From positions 27,274,715 through 27,338,714 of the forward strand of contig NC_051075.1 in NCBI RefSeq assembly GCF_004664715.2: DNA of 64,000 nt, in the 5' to 3' direction. Source of the stretch: Peromyscus leucopus. Taxonomy: Eukaryota; Chordata; Mammalia; Rodentia; Cricetidae. Each line of letters begins with the position of its first letter. The first letter of the stretch is position 1. Both the position numbers and the translations under genes were made by a program. Below, piece by piece: positions 1 through 13,800 of this stretch. Below the pieces are notes generated by a model, which saw nothing but the letters and a program-made list of their open reading frames with translations, did no database searches and was not told where the DNA came from.

Positions 1-370
1 GATGTCAAAACACTCCAGATCTCCAACTCTGTTCAGCTTTGTTGGCCGCAGCACACATCTTTCTCTTGGGCTGGTCCCACTCCCTCCTAGTAGCTCCCCT
101 TGGCATTCCTAACTCTGGCATCTCTTTTGGGTTCTCCAAGGCAATCCAGGCTTCATCCTCACAGCTTCACTCAATGACCTCTCTGCTAGGCCTCCATTCA
201 GGGACACTGCTGACACATGCCTGGCCTCAGCAGCTTTATTCCATACTTCCTTTCTTCTCTTTCCCTAAGGCTAGAACTACATGGGGAAAGCTGCCAAGTT
301 CTGCTGCTTGCTGGGGCTGGAACATGGTACCCTCATTCAATTACATCTTCACTGTCTAAACTTGGCTGTC

Positions 371-475
371 CTGAAATGAGATCTGTAGATGGGGCTGGCC
401 TTAAACTCAGAGATCTGCTAGCCTCTGTCTTCCCAGTTCTGGGATTAAAGGTGTGCCCCACCACACCGGCTCTAA
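371..475 (-). repeat. B1 SINE, partial
   Basis: Minus-strand B1 body (plus-strand landmarks GGCTGGCCTTAAACTCAGAGATCT and GGGATTAAAGGTGTG). Confidence 0.7.
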
Positions 476-533
476 ATTGTTCTTCAGTTCCTTTTCACAA
501 GTTGGAAGCTTAGCTGGATGTGATCTTGCCCTG

Positions 534-1026
534 TTGTAGAATATTATTTTAAGGTGTGTTACTTTTGTTCATGTTGCATTTGTTTAACTCTGTGAAGCTG
601 CATTACTGTGCCTGTCTAAAAACACCTGGTGGTCTAATAAAGAACAGCCAATAGCAAGGCAGGAGACAAGATAGGCGGGACTGGTAGGCAGAGAGAATAA
701 ATAGGAGAAATTTTGGAGAAGGAAAAAAAGAAGTAAGAAACAAAGAAAGTTATACAGGAATAGAAAAGGAAAGAGAAGTAGCCAGAGAAGGAAGAGGATT
801 CCAGGGGCCAGCCACCCAGCTACACAGCAAGCCATGGAGTAAAATTAAGATTTACAGAAGAGAACAGGAAAAGCCCAGAGGCAAAACGTAGATGGGATAA
901 TTTAAGGAGAGCTGGCAAGAAACAAGCCAAGCTAAGGTTGGGCATTCATAATTAAAATAAGCGTCTGTGTATGATTTATTTGGGAGCTGGGTGTCGAGCC
1001 CCTCAAAAGAGCAGAAACAAACAACA
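534..1026 (+). mobile_element. Solo LTR, class II ERV, family B
   Basis: Begins TGTAGAATATTATTTTAAGG and ends AACAAACAACA. It contains CCAAT, a TATA-like AATAAATAGG and a GGGAGCTGGGTG 3' region, shared with copies at 39092, 50390 and 61405. An 8-bp direct repeat, TTGCCCTG, is at 526-533 and 1027-1034. No internal viral sequence is attached. Confidence 0.75.
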
Positions 1027-1548
1027 TTGCCCTGAGGTCACCACTCCCTTTATTCTATTTCTTAGTCCGTTTATCTTCTTGTACATAGGGTTTAGCTCCA
1101 TTCCACTTCCTGGAGCTCTTTGTCTCCACAAAATTTACATCTTGTAATTTACCCTGCACAGCTTGCTCCTTTTCATTATAAATCTTCATTGGCGTTACCA
1201 CTAAAAACCACACAAGTGTCTATACTAGGCTGTTTTGAGATTTCTTCTGCCAACAGAATTAATCCAAAACACTTCAAACTCTTCGGGCAAGGACAAAAGG
1301 CAACCACTTTCTTCACGAAATATTACAAGAATGATCTCTAGGCAACATACTAAAATTCTTCTCCTCTGAAACCTTGAGTGAGCCCCCCATAGTTCAAATA
1401 ACTTAGTACCACTGTCTTCCATGCTCCTACTCATATGGCTTAAAGCATTCCAACTGCTTCCCAAACCCAAAGCACCAAAGTCCAAATTCCTTCAGACACA
1501 CAGTCAGGTCTACCACAGCAATACTTCAGTCTCTGTTACCAACTTCTT

Positions 1549-1868
1549 AGTTTGGTTTTTTATTGCTGTGAAGAGACACCATGACCAAGGCAACTTTTAT
1601 AAGAAAACATTTAATTAGGGTGGCTTCCTACAGTTTCAGAGGTTCAGTCCATTATTATTGTAACAGGGAGCATGGCAGCATAGATGCTGATGTGGTATTG
1701 GAGCTGAGAGTGCTACATCTTGCAGGCAATAGGAGTAAACTGTCTTTCACACTGAGGGAAGCTTAAGCAAAAAAGACTTCAAAGCCCATCCCCACAGTGA
1801 CACATTTCCAATAAGGCCACCTAATAGTGCCACTCCCTTTGGTGGCCATTTTCTTTCAAACCACCACA
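1549..1868 (+). mobile_element. URR1-type hAT element
   Basis: Runs from ATTGCTGTGAAGAGACACCA through TTCAGAGGTTCAGTCCATTA to TTTCTTTCAAACCACCACA, the known order of rodent URR1 nonautonomous hAT elements. It faces two opposite-strand copies just to the right. Confidence 0.75.
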
Positions 1869-1979
1869 GCTGGGGATGGAATCCACGATCTTTGCACATG
1901 AGAGGGAAACACCTTATAATTAAGGCAGAATAAATAGGAGAAATCATATATTTGAATGCTCAGTCACCAGTTGGTAGAC

Positions 1980-2292
1980 TGTCTGGAAAGCTTAGTAGGT
2001 ATGGCCTTGTTGGAGGTGGTTTGCTGCTGGCGATGGGCTTTGAGGTTTCAAAATCTTATGCCAGGCCAAGTCTACCCTCCATCCCTTGGTCCTAGCCTGC
2101 TGCCTGAGGATCAGGATGTAAAACTCAGTTACTTCTTCAGCACCATGCCTGCCTGCATGCTGCCATTCTCCTCACTTGATGATAATGGACTAAGTCACTG
2201 AGACTGTAAGCAGTCCCCAGTTAAATGCTTCCCTTTATAGGAGTTGCCTTGGTCATGGTGTCTCTTCACAGCAACAGAACAATAACCAAGAT
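1980..2292 (-). mobile_element. URR1-type hAT element, inverted
   Basis: Reverse-complement landmarks: GGCCTTGTTGGAGGTGG, GATAATGGACTAAGTCACTGA, TGGTCATGGTGTCTCTTCAC. It forms an inverted repeat with the copy at 1549-1868, separated by about 110 bp. Confidence 0.75.
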
Positions 2293-2296
2293 ATAG

Positions 2297-2512
2297 GGCT
2301 TTGAAGTTTCAAAAGACCTGTGCCATGCTTGGCTTTTTCTGCCTCCTACTTGTGGATCAACATTTGAGTTCTCAGATGTTCCTGCTGCCATGCTTTTCCT
2401 CCACCATCTTGGACTTTAACCCTCTGAAACTGTAAGCCCAATTAAGCACTCTCTTTTATAAGATGCCTTGGTCATGGTGTTTTGTCACAGCAACAGAAAA
2501 GTAACTAAGACA
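2297..2512 (-). mobile_element. URR1-type hAT element, partial
   Basis: Starts inside the element (GCTTTGAAGTTTCAAAAGACC) and ends GGTCATGGTGTTTTGTCACA-GCAACAG. It is more diverged than its neighbour. Confidence 0.6.
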
Positions 2513-2514
2513 TT

Positions 2515-2592
2515 GACCTTAAACTTTGGATCTTCCTGTCTCTATTTCTCAAGAGCCAGGATTACAGGGGTGTGTCATCATGCTTGGCTTAG
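2515..2592 (-). repeat. Old SINE fragment
   Basis: Shows GCCAGGATTACAGGGGTGTG and CATGCTTGGCTT, a degraded 7SL-derived or B4-type SINE end. Confidence 0.4.
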
Positions 2593-2730
2593 TGTCTGTT
2601 TTGAAGCGTGCTTTTTCTCAAAGGGGGACTTTGAACTCTCTAAACTCTGTGGTCTAAGATTTTTATTTAAACATTGACACTTCATGTTTCATATACAATA
2701 AAATACATTACAATGGTCACTTTTTAATGC

Positions 2731-2736
2731 TTTATT
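2731..2736 (-). terminator. Candidate Fbxo33 poly(A) signal AATAAA
   Basis: The plus strand reads TTTATT, giving AATAAA on the transcript strand, at the point where unique sequence gives way to transposons. Cleavage would fall about 2705-2720. A second AATAAA on the transcript strand at 3143-3138 could give a UTR about 400 nt shorter. Confidence 0.45.
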
Positions 2737-4400
2737 CATTGATTAAAAGAATATACATTTAACATAAACCATACAACATCAGTCATCAGGTCAAACATTC
2801 AGCTGGTTTCCTTACAGTTTCTGTCAGGAGTTATTTTATCTGATCACATATACAAGATAAAATCTCACCACATCTGGCATTTACACACACTGTGCCAGTG
2901 GATTCACACTACTGATGTACATATAAAATCCGCATGGTATGTGCTCACTGGAGACAAAACAGTGCACACCTGTCAAAAGGTCATTTAATATAAGATGGTA
3001 AAACCATTTGTAAAACATATAAACTTTTTCCATAAATAGAATCATATCTGGACATCTGTTGCATAAATTGTGTTTCCAAAGCTTACAATAGAGCAGCCAG
3101 GTCTCAGCACTGCTGGGCACCCACGTTGGCTACTTACTTTATTATTGCAGACTGTCCTTAACGTTAAATGCACAACATTCGTACCACTTAAAACTTGGGT
3201 CAGGTGGAAGTCTCACAGAGACCACGTCTGTACCGCGGTTGCCCTGAAACAGTTAAATTGGCTTTTAAAGCCACTCAGATATAACAAGGTTTTAAAACAT
3301 ACTTCATGGAATGTTCTTCATGTATCATAGCAGCTCATACCTGTGATGGAACAAGCTTTTGGTTTTCCTTTCTTTCCTTTACATTCACTATTCACAGTGA
3401 AACAGGTGCATTTTTTTTTTTGTTTTTTTTTTTTTGTTTTTTGTTTTTTTCAGAGTTCTGAGGTTGCTGACTGAGCCACAGCACAGCTGTGTACCACAGG
3501 TCGAAATTCGACCTTTAATATTACAATCTAGCAGTATCTGGCTGGCCAAAGCCGGCCAGCCCCTGCCAGCATGTGGGCACTTCTTCATGTAAATCTATTC
3601 TTTGGCAGCTGACACGCGCGCTGACAGAGAGATCCAGTGACTTGTTAGGGATTTCACGACTAATGTTGGTTTGCAAGCCTGTGTGTCTACAGTTCTGTGC
3701 TTTGACTTAGCCTCAGAGTTTCCCTGGAATATGGTTCTTTCTTCATCTACAGTGTTGATTTCTGGGCTAAAGAAGCTAACTTGAATGTAACAGATGAAAA
3801 AATTACGACAGATATAGTTTAAAAAATCCAGCAATTTGAGTGCTCATGTTTATGTAAATGCATTTAAAAAGGGATTAAGCAATGTCTAACTTATACTATA
3901 TGAAATTCAGAATGGTAATTGGCAATATCAATTATTATATCGGTAATGAAAGTTAAACTCAAGTGTTCTGTTAAAGATAACTCATTTGGGATACTATTTT
4001 CCCTTCTATTTCAAACCAAAATCAATGAGATGCTATCAGAATACATAGATGCAGTGCATTGCATACAAGTCCACCAGGCTATGGATATTCATATATATAT
4101 ATACGTATAAAAATATTTGGCTCCTGAGCTCTGGATTCCGACAAAGAATAAAAATGTCAAAAAGGCAGAGTAACTCAGTGAAAAATAAAGTTAGCCAGCA
4201 ACCTCAGATAATCATTGGCTGTATATCCTTAAGGTTTGGTAACAATCTCATTAACCGTGAAAGCCCTATACAATGTCACTTTGAACTTCTAAAACCAATA
4301 CCCGACTACGTTCTTTGATCAAGAAGTAGAATATACATATATAATTCTATAAAGCTAATACTGATTAAACACAGCACAAAAGGATTAGTTTATACTACTG

Positions 4401-4417
4401 AAAAAAAAAAAAAAAAA
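4401..4417. repeat. A17 homopolymer (U17 in Fbxo33 3' UTR)
   Basis: Seventeen A residues on the plus strand, read as a U-tract in the mRNA about 57 nt after the stop codon. It is likely length-polymorphic and a potential binding site for U-rich RNA-binding proteins. Confidence 0.8.
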
Positions 4418-4473
4418 CCATAATGGGACCCTACTTGCATATGTAGCCAGAGGAATTATACATTTTAAAAAAG

Positions 4474-4745
4474 CTAAATGTCTTCGCTGAAGCTTTGCAT
4501 CTCTCTGTAAAAATGACGATTTGGTTCAGTGAAGACACTGAGTGATTCAATGTCCAAGACTGCGTGCCAAGGCTGACCAAGGCCCAGGGATACCTGCTCA
4601 ATAAGGTTATGCACTGGATCCACATCCTGGTCGGCTAGTTCACCTTGGTCAAAATCAATGCTTTCTTCGGTGACTTCAAGCACTTTTAGATCAGAGCCAC
4701 GAAGACGAGCAATGGCAATGAGGTTGTGTGCCCACACGGTGTAAC
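4474..4745 (-). CDS. Fbxo33: Fbxo33 coding exon 4 (C-terminus and stop)
   Basis: The acceptor TTATCTTTAAG precedes GT-TAC-ACC-GTG-TGG, completing Gly475. It encodes residues 476-564 and ends at TAG (4476-4474). The translation includes an acidic stretch (ESIDFDQGELADQDVDP) and the conserved C-terminus MQSFSEDI. This is the last coding exon and runs directly into the 3' UTR. Confidence 0.97.
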
Positions 4746-7700
4746 CTTAAAGATAAGCAAAAGGCAACTCTGTCATTCCCTTCTGTTTTAGTCTGTCTCT
4801 GACAAGTTTAGGCTGTGCCTCAGTTAAGTGCTTCTTGAGAAGCTTCACATTTGTATTTCACCATGTTTGACTTTTCCTCTTTAAACTGAGAATAAAAGAA
4901 ACATGACTACCTAGGAGTTTCACATTGTCTTTAAGAACACCACAGAATGGTGGGCTGTTAAGTGGTGTATAATCTTACTCTGGTATTTCATTCAGCAACA
5001 AGAAGACATTTAAAGTATATAAATACATTTTTAACTTTGGATAATGGTTTATCATAAGGAGCACATTTTATTTCCTATATAAGTCCTGATTAACAATATA
5101 TAGAGCCCGGTAGTGGTGGTGCATGCCTTTAATCCCAGCACTCGGGAGGCAGAGCCAGGTGGATCTCTGAGTTTGAGGCCAGCCTGGTCTACAGAGCAAG
5201 TTTCAGGATAGCCAGGGACATACAGAGAAACCTTGTCTTGAAAAACCAAACCAAACAAAAACCTAATATATAGTAAACTGGAATTTTTCATTGTAAAGAT
5301 AATTTCCTATGGTGTCTCATAGTCCAAAGTCATGACACCTGAAACTAACTATTCATTATCAGAAGTCATAGAAACCATAGGATTATATATCAACTTCAGA
5401 ACAGAGGTTACCTCTGGGAAAGGATAAGGGCGGCAGATGATGGGCAAGCTTTACCTCTATCTAACTCTTGAAAGAAAAAGCTTTAGTCCCACAATTGCAC
5501 AGTAAGCACTTTATTCACTGAAGCATCTTTCTCGACAGCCCCTTACTACTTTTAATATGGATCTGTTTCTGGCTACTACCTTTGTGTGGCCCAATCAAGT
5601 AAAACCTGAAAATCACAACTGCAGGCTAAGAAACAGTTTAAAAAACAATGAGTTAGTATAGAGAGCTTAAGACATTCTTTGCTTGCTTTATCATTATTTA
5701 TTCATTCATTCTTTTTTTTTTTTTTTTTAAGACAAGGTTTCTCTGTGCAGCATCCCTGGTTGTCATAGAATTAGTTTTGTAGACCAGGCTGGCCTTGAAT
5801 TTACAGAGATCTGCCTGCCTCTTCCTTTTGAGTGCTGAGATTAAAAGTGTAAGGCACCATACCCTGCTTATTATTATTTGTTAAACAAAGTTTCAGTCTG
5901 TAGCTCAGGCTGCCCTCTCATGACAATCCTCCTACCTCAGCCACTGAAGACCTGAGATTATGGATTTGTGACATCATACCCAGCTAAGACATTTTCATAG
6001 ATTATTTTTGTAATTATCTTTGAAGTAAAATGTTCTCTTAGTTTGTCTGAATAGCAACTCCATTCAAATGAGAATAGTACATATACTAAGATGAATGGCT
6101 AAGAAATAAACATGTACCTAAAAGATTATTTTAAGAATAAAATAAGTATTATCAATACTAGAATCTAAAAGAGGAGGCTGTAAATATAAAAAACTATACT
6201 TTCCCCCCTCTGTCCTAAACATTTTAGGATGTTCTGACTGGATTGAATATATCCACTGTAGGTAGACACGTATCTGTTTTCTTAGCTAAATTAGTATCAA
6301 ATGCCTCACAAAAGCATTAGAGGGGTGCTGAGACAGAGCACTCAGTTGAGATAGGACTTTCTAATTTGTGATATATTTACCAGCACAAAATGCTTTAGGT
6401 ATGATGTCAGTATCAAGTTATAGTGAACAAAACCACATACCATGAATTGCCAAAAGAGTAAGCTTTGTGCACCTCCATGCTAATAAAACCAACGGATCTT
6501 CATTTCGGTTGTCACTAAGATCTGGAAAACCAGACGTGTCAATGACATCATTCATCAATATAAAATGGGTGAGGAACTTGTCGTACTGCCTGGATATAAG
6601 ATCAACAATAGCCCCTGAGACACAAGTGACGTAGCTGTCAAAGTGAACTCTCTCAAGTGGTATACTGGGTTTCAGAATCTTTAGCATGTCTTCACCTTTG
6701 ACATCAAAAGCCATTAGATAGACCCGAAGGCTGGAGCTCTTTCGTGATAGGGCTTTCCAGTGCTCATCGTTTGGCATGTTGTCTAATGACTTGTGCATCA
6801 CTGAAACATTGTGGACCAGGAGAGACAGTCGCTGCAAAGGCACATGGTTGCTTTCGGTTAAGACTCTTGCCATCTCAGCTGTAAAGTCACAGAAATCCAG
6901 GGCAAGTGAACGCAGGTTTACAAACCGCTCTAGTTCAACTGCAGTGATAAGAGTGCTGTTGCCAGGAATATTGTTGTCCAGTAAACTCAGGTGTTCCATA
7001 GTGTTGGCAATTGAGTTAGACAGAGACGACAGTGATGTTGGGGTTACTATTTCCAGCATAAATCCACAGGACAGCCATTTTAGTTGCCTACTATTGCTCA
7101 GTATTTCTTCAAACAGCTGCTGAATTCTATGAGGAAAACATGTCACAATGATGTCATGAGCACGCAGCATAAATCTTTTAATAGTGACTTTAAAAAATGG
7201 GCAATACATAGCATTCAATGTTGAGATACATTTTTTTCTCACTGATTTCTATCCACCTACAAATGCAATTAAACTCACATTACAATATAATAAATAAGGT
7301 ACAATAAACATGTAGAAATGTTTCTCATCTGAGGAAAATAGCATTTCTTCTTTTTACTAACATTTGGAAGAAAAGACTGATGACATATGACTTATTTTAT
7401 AACAAAGGGAAATGAAAAATAACACCTTTAAATAGCAGTAAGGAGCTGTGAATAAGAAAACTTTCTTCTGCAGAGAATCTGGGTTCATTTCCCAGCACCC
7501 ATATAGTGGCACACAACCATCTGTAACTCTAGTTCCAGAGGATCTGATTCCCTCTTCTGACTTTTGTAGGAACCAGACACTCATGTGGTGCATATATACA
7601 TGCAGGCAAAATATTTGAAAGGCATAAAATAAAATATTAAGAATTTATATAGCAACAATTACCCAGCAAGCTATGATTTATCCTAAAAGACTTATGCCAT

Positions 7701-7772
7701 TGAGTGTTACGTAACCAACACTAAAATGAACTGTTAACATGTTTCTAGGACATATATTCTACCACAACACTC

Positions 7773-7829
<57 letters not shown>

Positions 7830-10800
7830 ATGTGTGAGTGCGTGTATGTGTGTGTTTGTGTATGTGTGAGGCAGGCTCTCTCAATCAAACCAGAGCTTGC
7901 CGATAGGGCTCATTCCTGTTGGCCAGCTTGCTGTGGGGATCCTTGGTTTCTGGCAGAATTACAGGGAGCCACCATGCCTATGCAGCATTCACATGGAATC
8001 TGGGAATCTGGACTCAGATCTTCAAGCCTACAGATTACCTCCGTTTTTTTTTTTTTTTTTTAAGAAAACAAAGATCATTATTCTTGATTATGTCTTGTGA
8101 TCTTTTTTCCAGTAAAAAACTAGACTCATTATTAACATAAGCCCCTGTAAAGCTTACTGTATGACTTACTGCTTAATCTTCTTGCCATCAGGGTCTACCC
8201 TGCTGAGGTACGTGCTGGATAAACTTCCTTGCTGCTGCACAACACTTATGTCTCCAAAAAGACTAAACTTCTGGAGGTTCCTATAGGAGAAAATGGAAAA
8301 TGATTTTCTAAATGTTTAATACATACACATACTAAAATATGTAGAAGGGATATTCTAGAAGAGTTTCCATCTAATTCACTTAGAGCCAAATGGCCTTCGG
8401 ACAGCTGTGCATATTCAGAGCGACAGTATGGAGAAACAGCAAACGTGGTGAAGGAAGTAGACCAGGAAGTACAGAGCTCGTACTCAAGTTTAATGACTGG
8501 GGACAACACTGACCAAAGTCAACTGCTGAGCTCACAGGTCTCAGGTACAAGCAATGAGGCTACATGGACAACAGGAGCACTTGAAGTTATAAGAGATGTC
8601 AATCACAGGAACTTCTCAAGTGAGACAGGTGGTGGCGGCGAACAACTCTGATCCCAAAACAGGGGAGGCAGAGGCAGCCATATCTTTGTGAGTTCAAGGC
8701 CAGCCTGGTCTATAAGCAAGTTCCAGGACAGTCAGGGCTGTTACACAGAGAAATCTTGTCTCGAAAAACCAAACTAAATAAAAACTATGTAAAAATCTTT
8801 AAAGTTTTAGATAATTTCAGCTATAAAATAATTTTCTAACACAATATTCTAAATAAAGTACAAGAAAACAAATAAATAGTTAAGATACACACTCCTAAAT
8901 AGTAGTGTTAAGTTTCAAATCTGGGACAAAAGGCTGAAGTATCTGTTTAACATAACAATGTGGACCTGGCTGCCAGGTTCTCCCAGCATCCCTCAGTCCC
9001 TACCTGTTACAGGGTAGGGCTGGCATACCCCGCCCTGCAAAGCCATGATCTGGGCTTCCCTTCCCTTTATAATCCAGACATTTTGCTCACCCAGCCCTTT
9101 TGTACCTTTGGCCTCCTGGCTGCTGCATCTGATCCCATCTCTCTCTTCTCTTCTCCCCACACGGTCCATCTCAGTGTGGCCATGTCCACTCTGGACTCTC
9201 CCAGATGTCCCTATCCTTGCCTCTACCTACGTTTTTCTCTTTATCTATAATACACTTTCTCCTCCACCATACCTAGGAACAGTCATGTCCTTTCCTTTCC
9301 ATTTCTTTTTTAAATTCAGGTAGTAGTAACCAACTAGAGATTTCATTAATAACAAAACATTTAGTATAACTTTAACAATAACTATTTAATCCATGAAAGT
9401 GCTTAGAACCAATGTAAAACACTGTCAAGGAAATATGTTAGAAGGATTACTAAAAGAAATAACCTAAGTTTTGTCCTTCAAAAGGTTTCAAATTCATCTT
9501 TCATGAGAGCATCTCAATGATGACTGGAAGCATTTTACTTTTTAAAAAGTTCAAAAGACAATCATGAAAAAAGATGCCAACATTTTTCACATTACGAAGG
9601 ACACAGAAAGCTGCCCTTGCCAGCTGTGGTGTACTCCTTTATTCCTGGCACTGGAAAGCAGAGGTAGGCAGATCTCTGTAAGTTCAATACCAGCCTGGTC
9701 TGTACAGTGAATTCCAGAACAGGCAGGGCTACACACAAGAGACCCTGTCTGAAAACAAAAAACAAATACTCTTAAAAGAAAACCAAAAACCAAACAACAG
9801 AAAGCAAAGGCAAAACCAAAGACCAAACCGAACAACATAAAGTTATTCTGTATTCTAACTTGTCACATGTGGAATTAAAAACAAGTTAATTTCTCAGAAG
9901 AAAGAAAAAGTGTTTAGAAGATGAGAGTCTCTAAGTAAAAACTGCACGGTTCTCAATGTCTACTCCTATTTAGGAGTCACACAATCTCAGGGTTTTCCCT
10001 TCAGTTCAGCTCCCACTGGTGACTAGTACATGCCCACAAGTGTGTGGGGCAGTAAAGCACACAGGCAGGAGATGTTTACTTCTGCCACGCATCATTCAAG
10101 AGCTAGAACTTCCCTCACTGTAAGTTGTTTATTAAGTTAAAATCTTTTGTTCTCAAAGACAGTTGAAAATGAAGGGCAAACTAGAGATGACAAGAACTAT
10201 TTTAAGACATATATCGAATTAAAATTAATGACTGTGATCCAAAAGAGTTTTAAGCAGATGCTTGGAATTCCAGCACCTGGGAGGCTCCAGTGGGAAGGCC
10301 ACAAGCCCAAGGCCACAGTGCCACACAGTGAGTGCCAGGCCAGCCTGTGCCACATTTAGAGCCTGTTTCAGAAAAAGAAAAATGAAACCCAACAAAAACC
10401 TGCAGCCAATACACTACATATGACAGGTTTGAAGGGGCACTGCAACCAAGATAGAAGGAAGGTGAACTGCATATGAAAATGATCATCATTATCATCCACC
10501 AGGGAAACGGAAGTTAAAACCACAGGGAGATAGATAACACATACCCTATAATATCTAAAATGACAAAGATTGACAACACCAAGTGTGGGCAAGGATATGG
10601 AACAACTAAAACTTACACGTTACTTCCGGAGTGCAAAATAACACACACTGAAAATAGTTCATCAATTTGCTGAAGAGTTAGATACAGGCCAATAATTCCA
10701 ATTGTAAGAACTTACCCAAGAGAGATGGAATTTGATTCAAAAGTTCACAGCAACTTTATTCATAATAGAAATAAAATTAGAAACAATTTAAATATTACCC

Positions 10801-13800
10801 AATTGGTGAATAAATACACAATTAACATATCTAAACAATGGAATAAGCAATGAAAAACAAAGTGCTTATATATATTATAATATGGACATAAAGCAAAGTT
10901 GTATTTATTGTATTATTCAATCTGTATGAAATTCTAGAACAATCAATTGGTAGGGTTGGGTCATTGTTTCCTCAGGGTTAAAGATGAGGGGGGTGGGGGG
11001 GAGAGTAGAATTTCTTTAATAAAAAAATGTTCTACATCTTGAATTTGGTAGCGATACAGCAGAATTAATATATAAGCATTTCTTAAAAATGAGGACTGAA
11101 GAGACAGCTCAGCCATTAAGTGTGATTACTGCTCTTACAGAGGACCTGGGTTCAATTCTCAGCAGCCATGCAGAAGTTTGCAATAGCCTTTATCCTTAGT
11201 TCTCAAGATCTGAACACATGTATTCTACAAACATACACCCAGGCACACACACACATTCAGATAAAATTAAATGAATCTTTTTTTGTTTGTTTTGTTTTTG
11301 TCTTCTGAGACAGGGTCTCTCTTTGTAGCCCTGGCTGTCCTGGAATTCACTATGTAGACCTGGCTGAACTTCACCTCACAGAAATCTGCCTACCCTTGCC
11401 TCTCAAGTGCTAGGATTAAAGGCATGTGCCAACACATCAAGCAAAATTAAATAAATCTTAAACAAATGGAGTTCAAGGACAGCCAGGACTACACAGAAAG
11501 ACCCTGCTTAAAACCCCACTACCACCACCATTACCACCAAAATCCAATGAACAACACCCAAATATAGTGTTTTATGATTCTCAAATTCTAGCACTATTTT
11601 TCTCATCATTTTCTTTTTTAGCCACAAAGATTATTGGGGGAGCCTGTCAGAGTCCCAGCTTCAACCTGTTGAAGGGTTCTTGGGGGGGGGGGAAGGAGAG
11701 AGGAATAAAGAAATATCAGATAGAAAGAAAGAAGACGTTAAGAAAGACAGAGACACAGGATAGCTTTGGGAGGGCCCTGGGTCAATTCCCAGCCACCTCA
11801 AAATTTATTCAAAAGGGCTTTTTACACCATGCCAAGGGGAGAGGCCAAAAGTCCTCCCCCTTGCAAGATCAAAGCACAATGTAGAATCAAGTGTAGACCC
11901 TTCCAAACACCTGGTAAACATGCCCATGGCCAAATCATCCCATTATGCAGCCCTGCTGGGTAAAGCAAGCTCAGACTCTCTGACATTGAGCAAGGTCTCA
12001 CTAGAGAGTCTATGTGGTCCCCACAGATTATCTACTGTCTTCTCAAGTAATCCACAAAATAAGGTCTTTTACATTTTGTCACTTTAAACTCTTTTTTTTT
12101 TCCTTTAGATATTGTTTATAACAGCTACCAGAGAAGATGGAACCAACATATTTTAAAGACAGTTCAAATCTATATACTAAGATTATATATGTCTGTAAAA
12201 CCTACATAACACCCAACAAAACTCTAAGCAACAGGGAAAATTTCATTCACTGCGTTAGAATAATTTAGAAGGAAGTACCTTCTCAGCTTCTGAGTTTAGT
12301 ACTCTCTGCAAATGAAAATACTTGTAAATGCAAGTAAGTACAGTTAGAGTTGAAGGCCATTTATGTTTATGTAAGTTGAGAAACAATAATGACTGTGGAA
12401 CTTATAAAATGTATCTGTTAAGACTGGACTTTACATTTAAAAGTTTATTTCTTTGAATGAAACTATGATAAACTGATTTTCATATTTTGAACTAAGACAC
12501 AAAGCTGACAGCAATAAAACAATTGCAGAGTTAATCATTTGTCTTAGTGCATTTTCTTTTGCTATAACAAAATACCCCAGATCAGGTAATTTACAAAAGA
12601 TACAAATCTACTTAGCACATAGTTCTGGAGACTGGGCAGTTAAAAACAGGAAGGTGGCATTTGATGAGCACATTCTTGCTGCATCACACCATGGGGAAGG
12701 AAGGGAGAGGGAATCATAGCATGACTGGTCAAGCTCATCAGTTCCTGTCTCTCTTACTTTCAAAGGCTATTAATGCCAACATAGTTTTACACTTATGATC
12801 TAATCCTAATGACCTGCCAATGGCTCCATCTCCAAATTCACATGGATTTGAGGATTAAGTTTTCTTTTTTGAGACAGGTCTCACTGGGTTTGGCCCTAGC
12901 ACCCACATGGTGATTCACAATTGTTTTTAACTCCAGTTCCAGGGGATTCAACACTCTCTTCTGATCTCATGGTACATAGACACACATGCAAACAAAACAC
13001 TCACACATACAAAATAGAAAGAGATCTAAAAGAAAACCTACAACACAGCGTAAAATGGGAGATCTGATATTTGCACACCAAGAAGACGCTGGGGAAGGGA
13101 CCCCTGCACTAGCTTATTCGTGTTACTGTGGTGGTGAATCATCTTAGGAGAGGCATTGTAGTCAAACTTCACCTCCAATGAGAGCAGTAGCCACTGTATT
13201 TTTATATTCACAAGTCCTATAGGTATCCTCTTTCCACCAAGCAAGTGATCACCTGTGGGATATTCCTTTACACTGTATGAATGAATGTATGTTGCTGTTG
13301 TTAGTTTAATAAAGAAGCTGACTGGCCAATAACTTGACAGGATAAAGTTAGGCAGGAGAACCAAACACAATGCTGGGAAGAATGGCGGAGTCAGAGGAGT
13401 AGCAAGCAGATGCAGAGAGAAGTAAGATGGACATGCCGTACTGAGAAAAGGTACCAAGCTACATGTCAAAGTATAGATTGAACACTTAAGTGTCTGTGCC
13501 CTGACCTGCCAACACAGACTGCCTTGGCCCTGATGCTTTTCATGCTTTCAAAGTCCAAGAGACAAGTGGTAGAAATTCAGCTGCTTTGCAGACATTTCCC
13601 AGGCCCATACTAGCACAGAGCCTCTGGCATAAGAAGGCATTTACTACCTCTCCCCCCCCTCTCTCTCCTTCTCTCCTCCCTCCCTCCCTCCCTCCCTCCT
13701 CCCCCTCTTTCCTCTCCCTTCCTATTTTCCCACTTCCCCTTCCTTTCCCTTCTTTCCCCTTTTCTCTTCCCCTTCCCTTTCCTTTCTTTTTTGGAGACAG

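Larger units (their letters stand above)
2710..4473 (-). other. Fbxo33: Fbxo33 3' UTR (inferred extent)
   Basis: About 1.76 kb of AT-rich, largely non-repetitive minus-strand sequence after the stop codon, bounded by transposons below about 2.6 kb. It contains a U17 tract about 57 nt after the stop and an A-rich tract near 3411-3451 (T-rich on the plus strand). The end is inferred from AATAAA at 2736-2731; an alternative AATAAA lies at 3143-3138. No transcript evidence is available to me, so the boundary may be off by hundreds of bases. Confidence 0.55.

Noticed and set aside
8246..8651. Opposing small open frames beside exon 2
   Set aside because: The minus frame covers the exon 2 edge by chance and the plus frame has no recognisable similarity.
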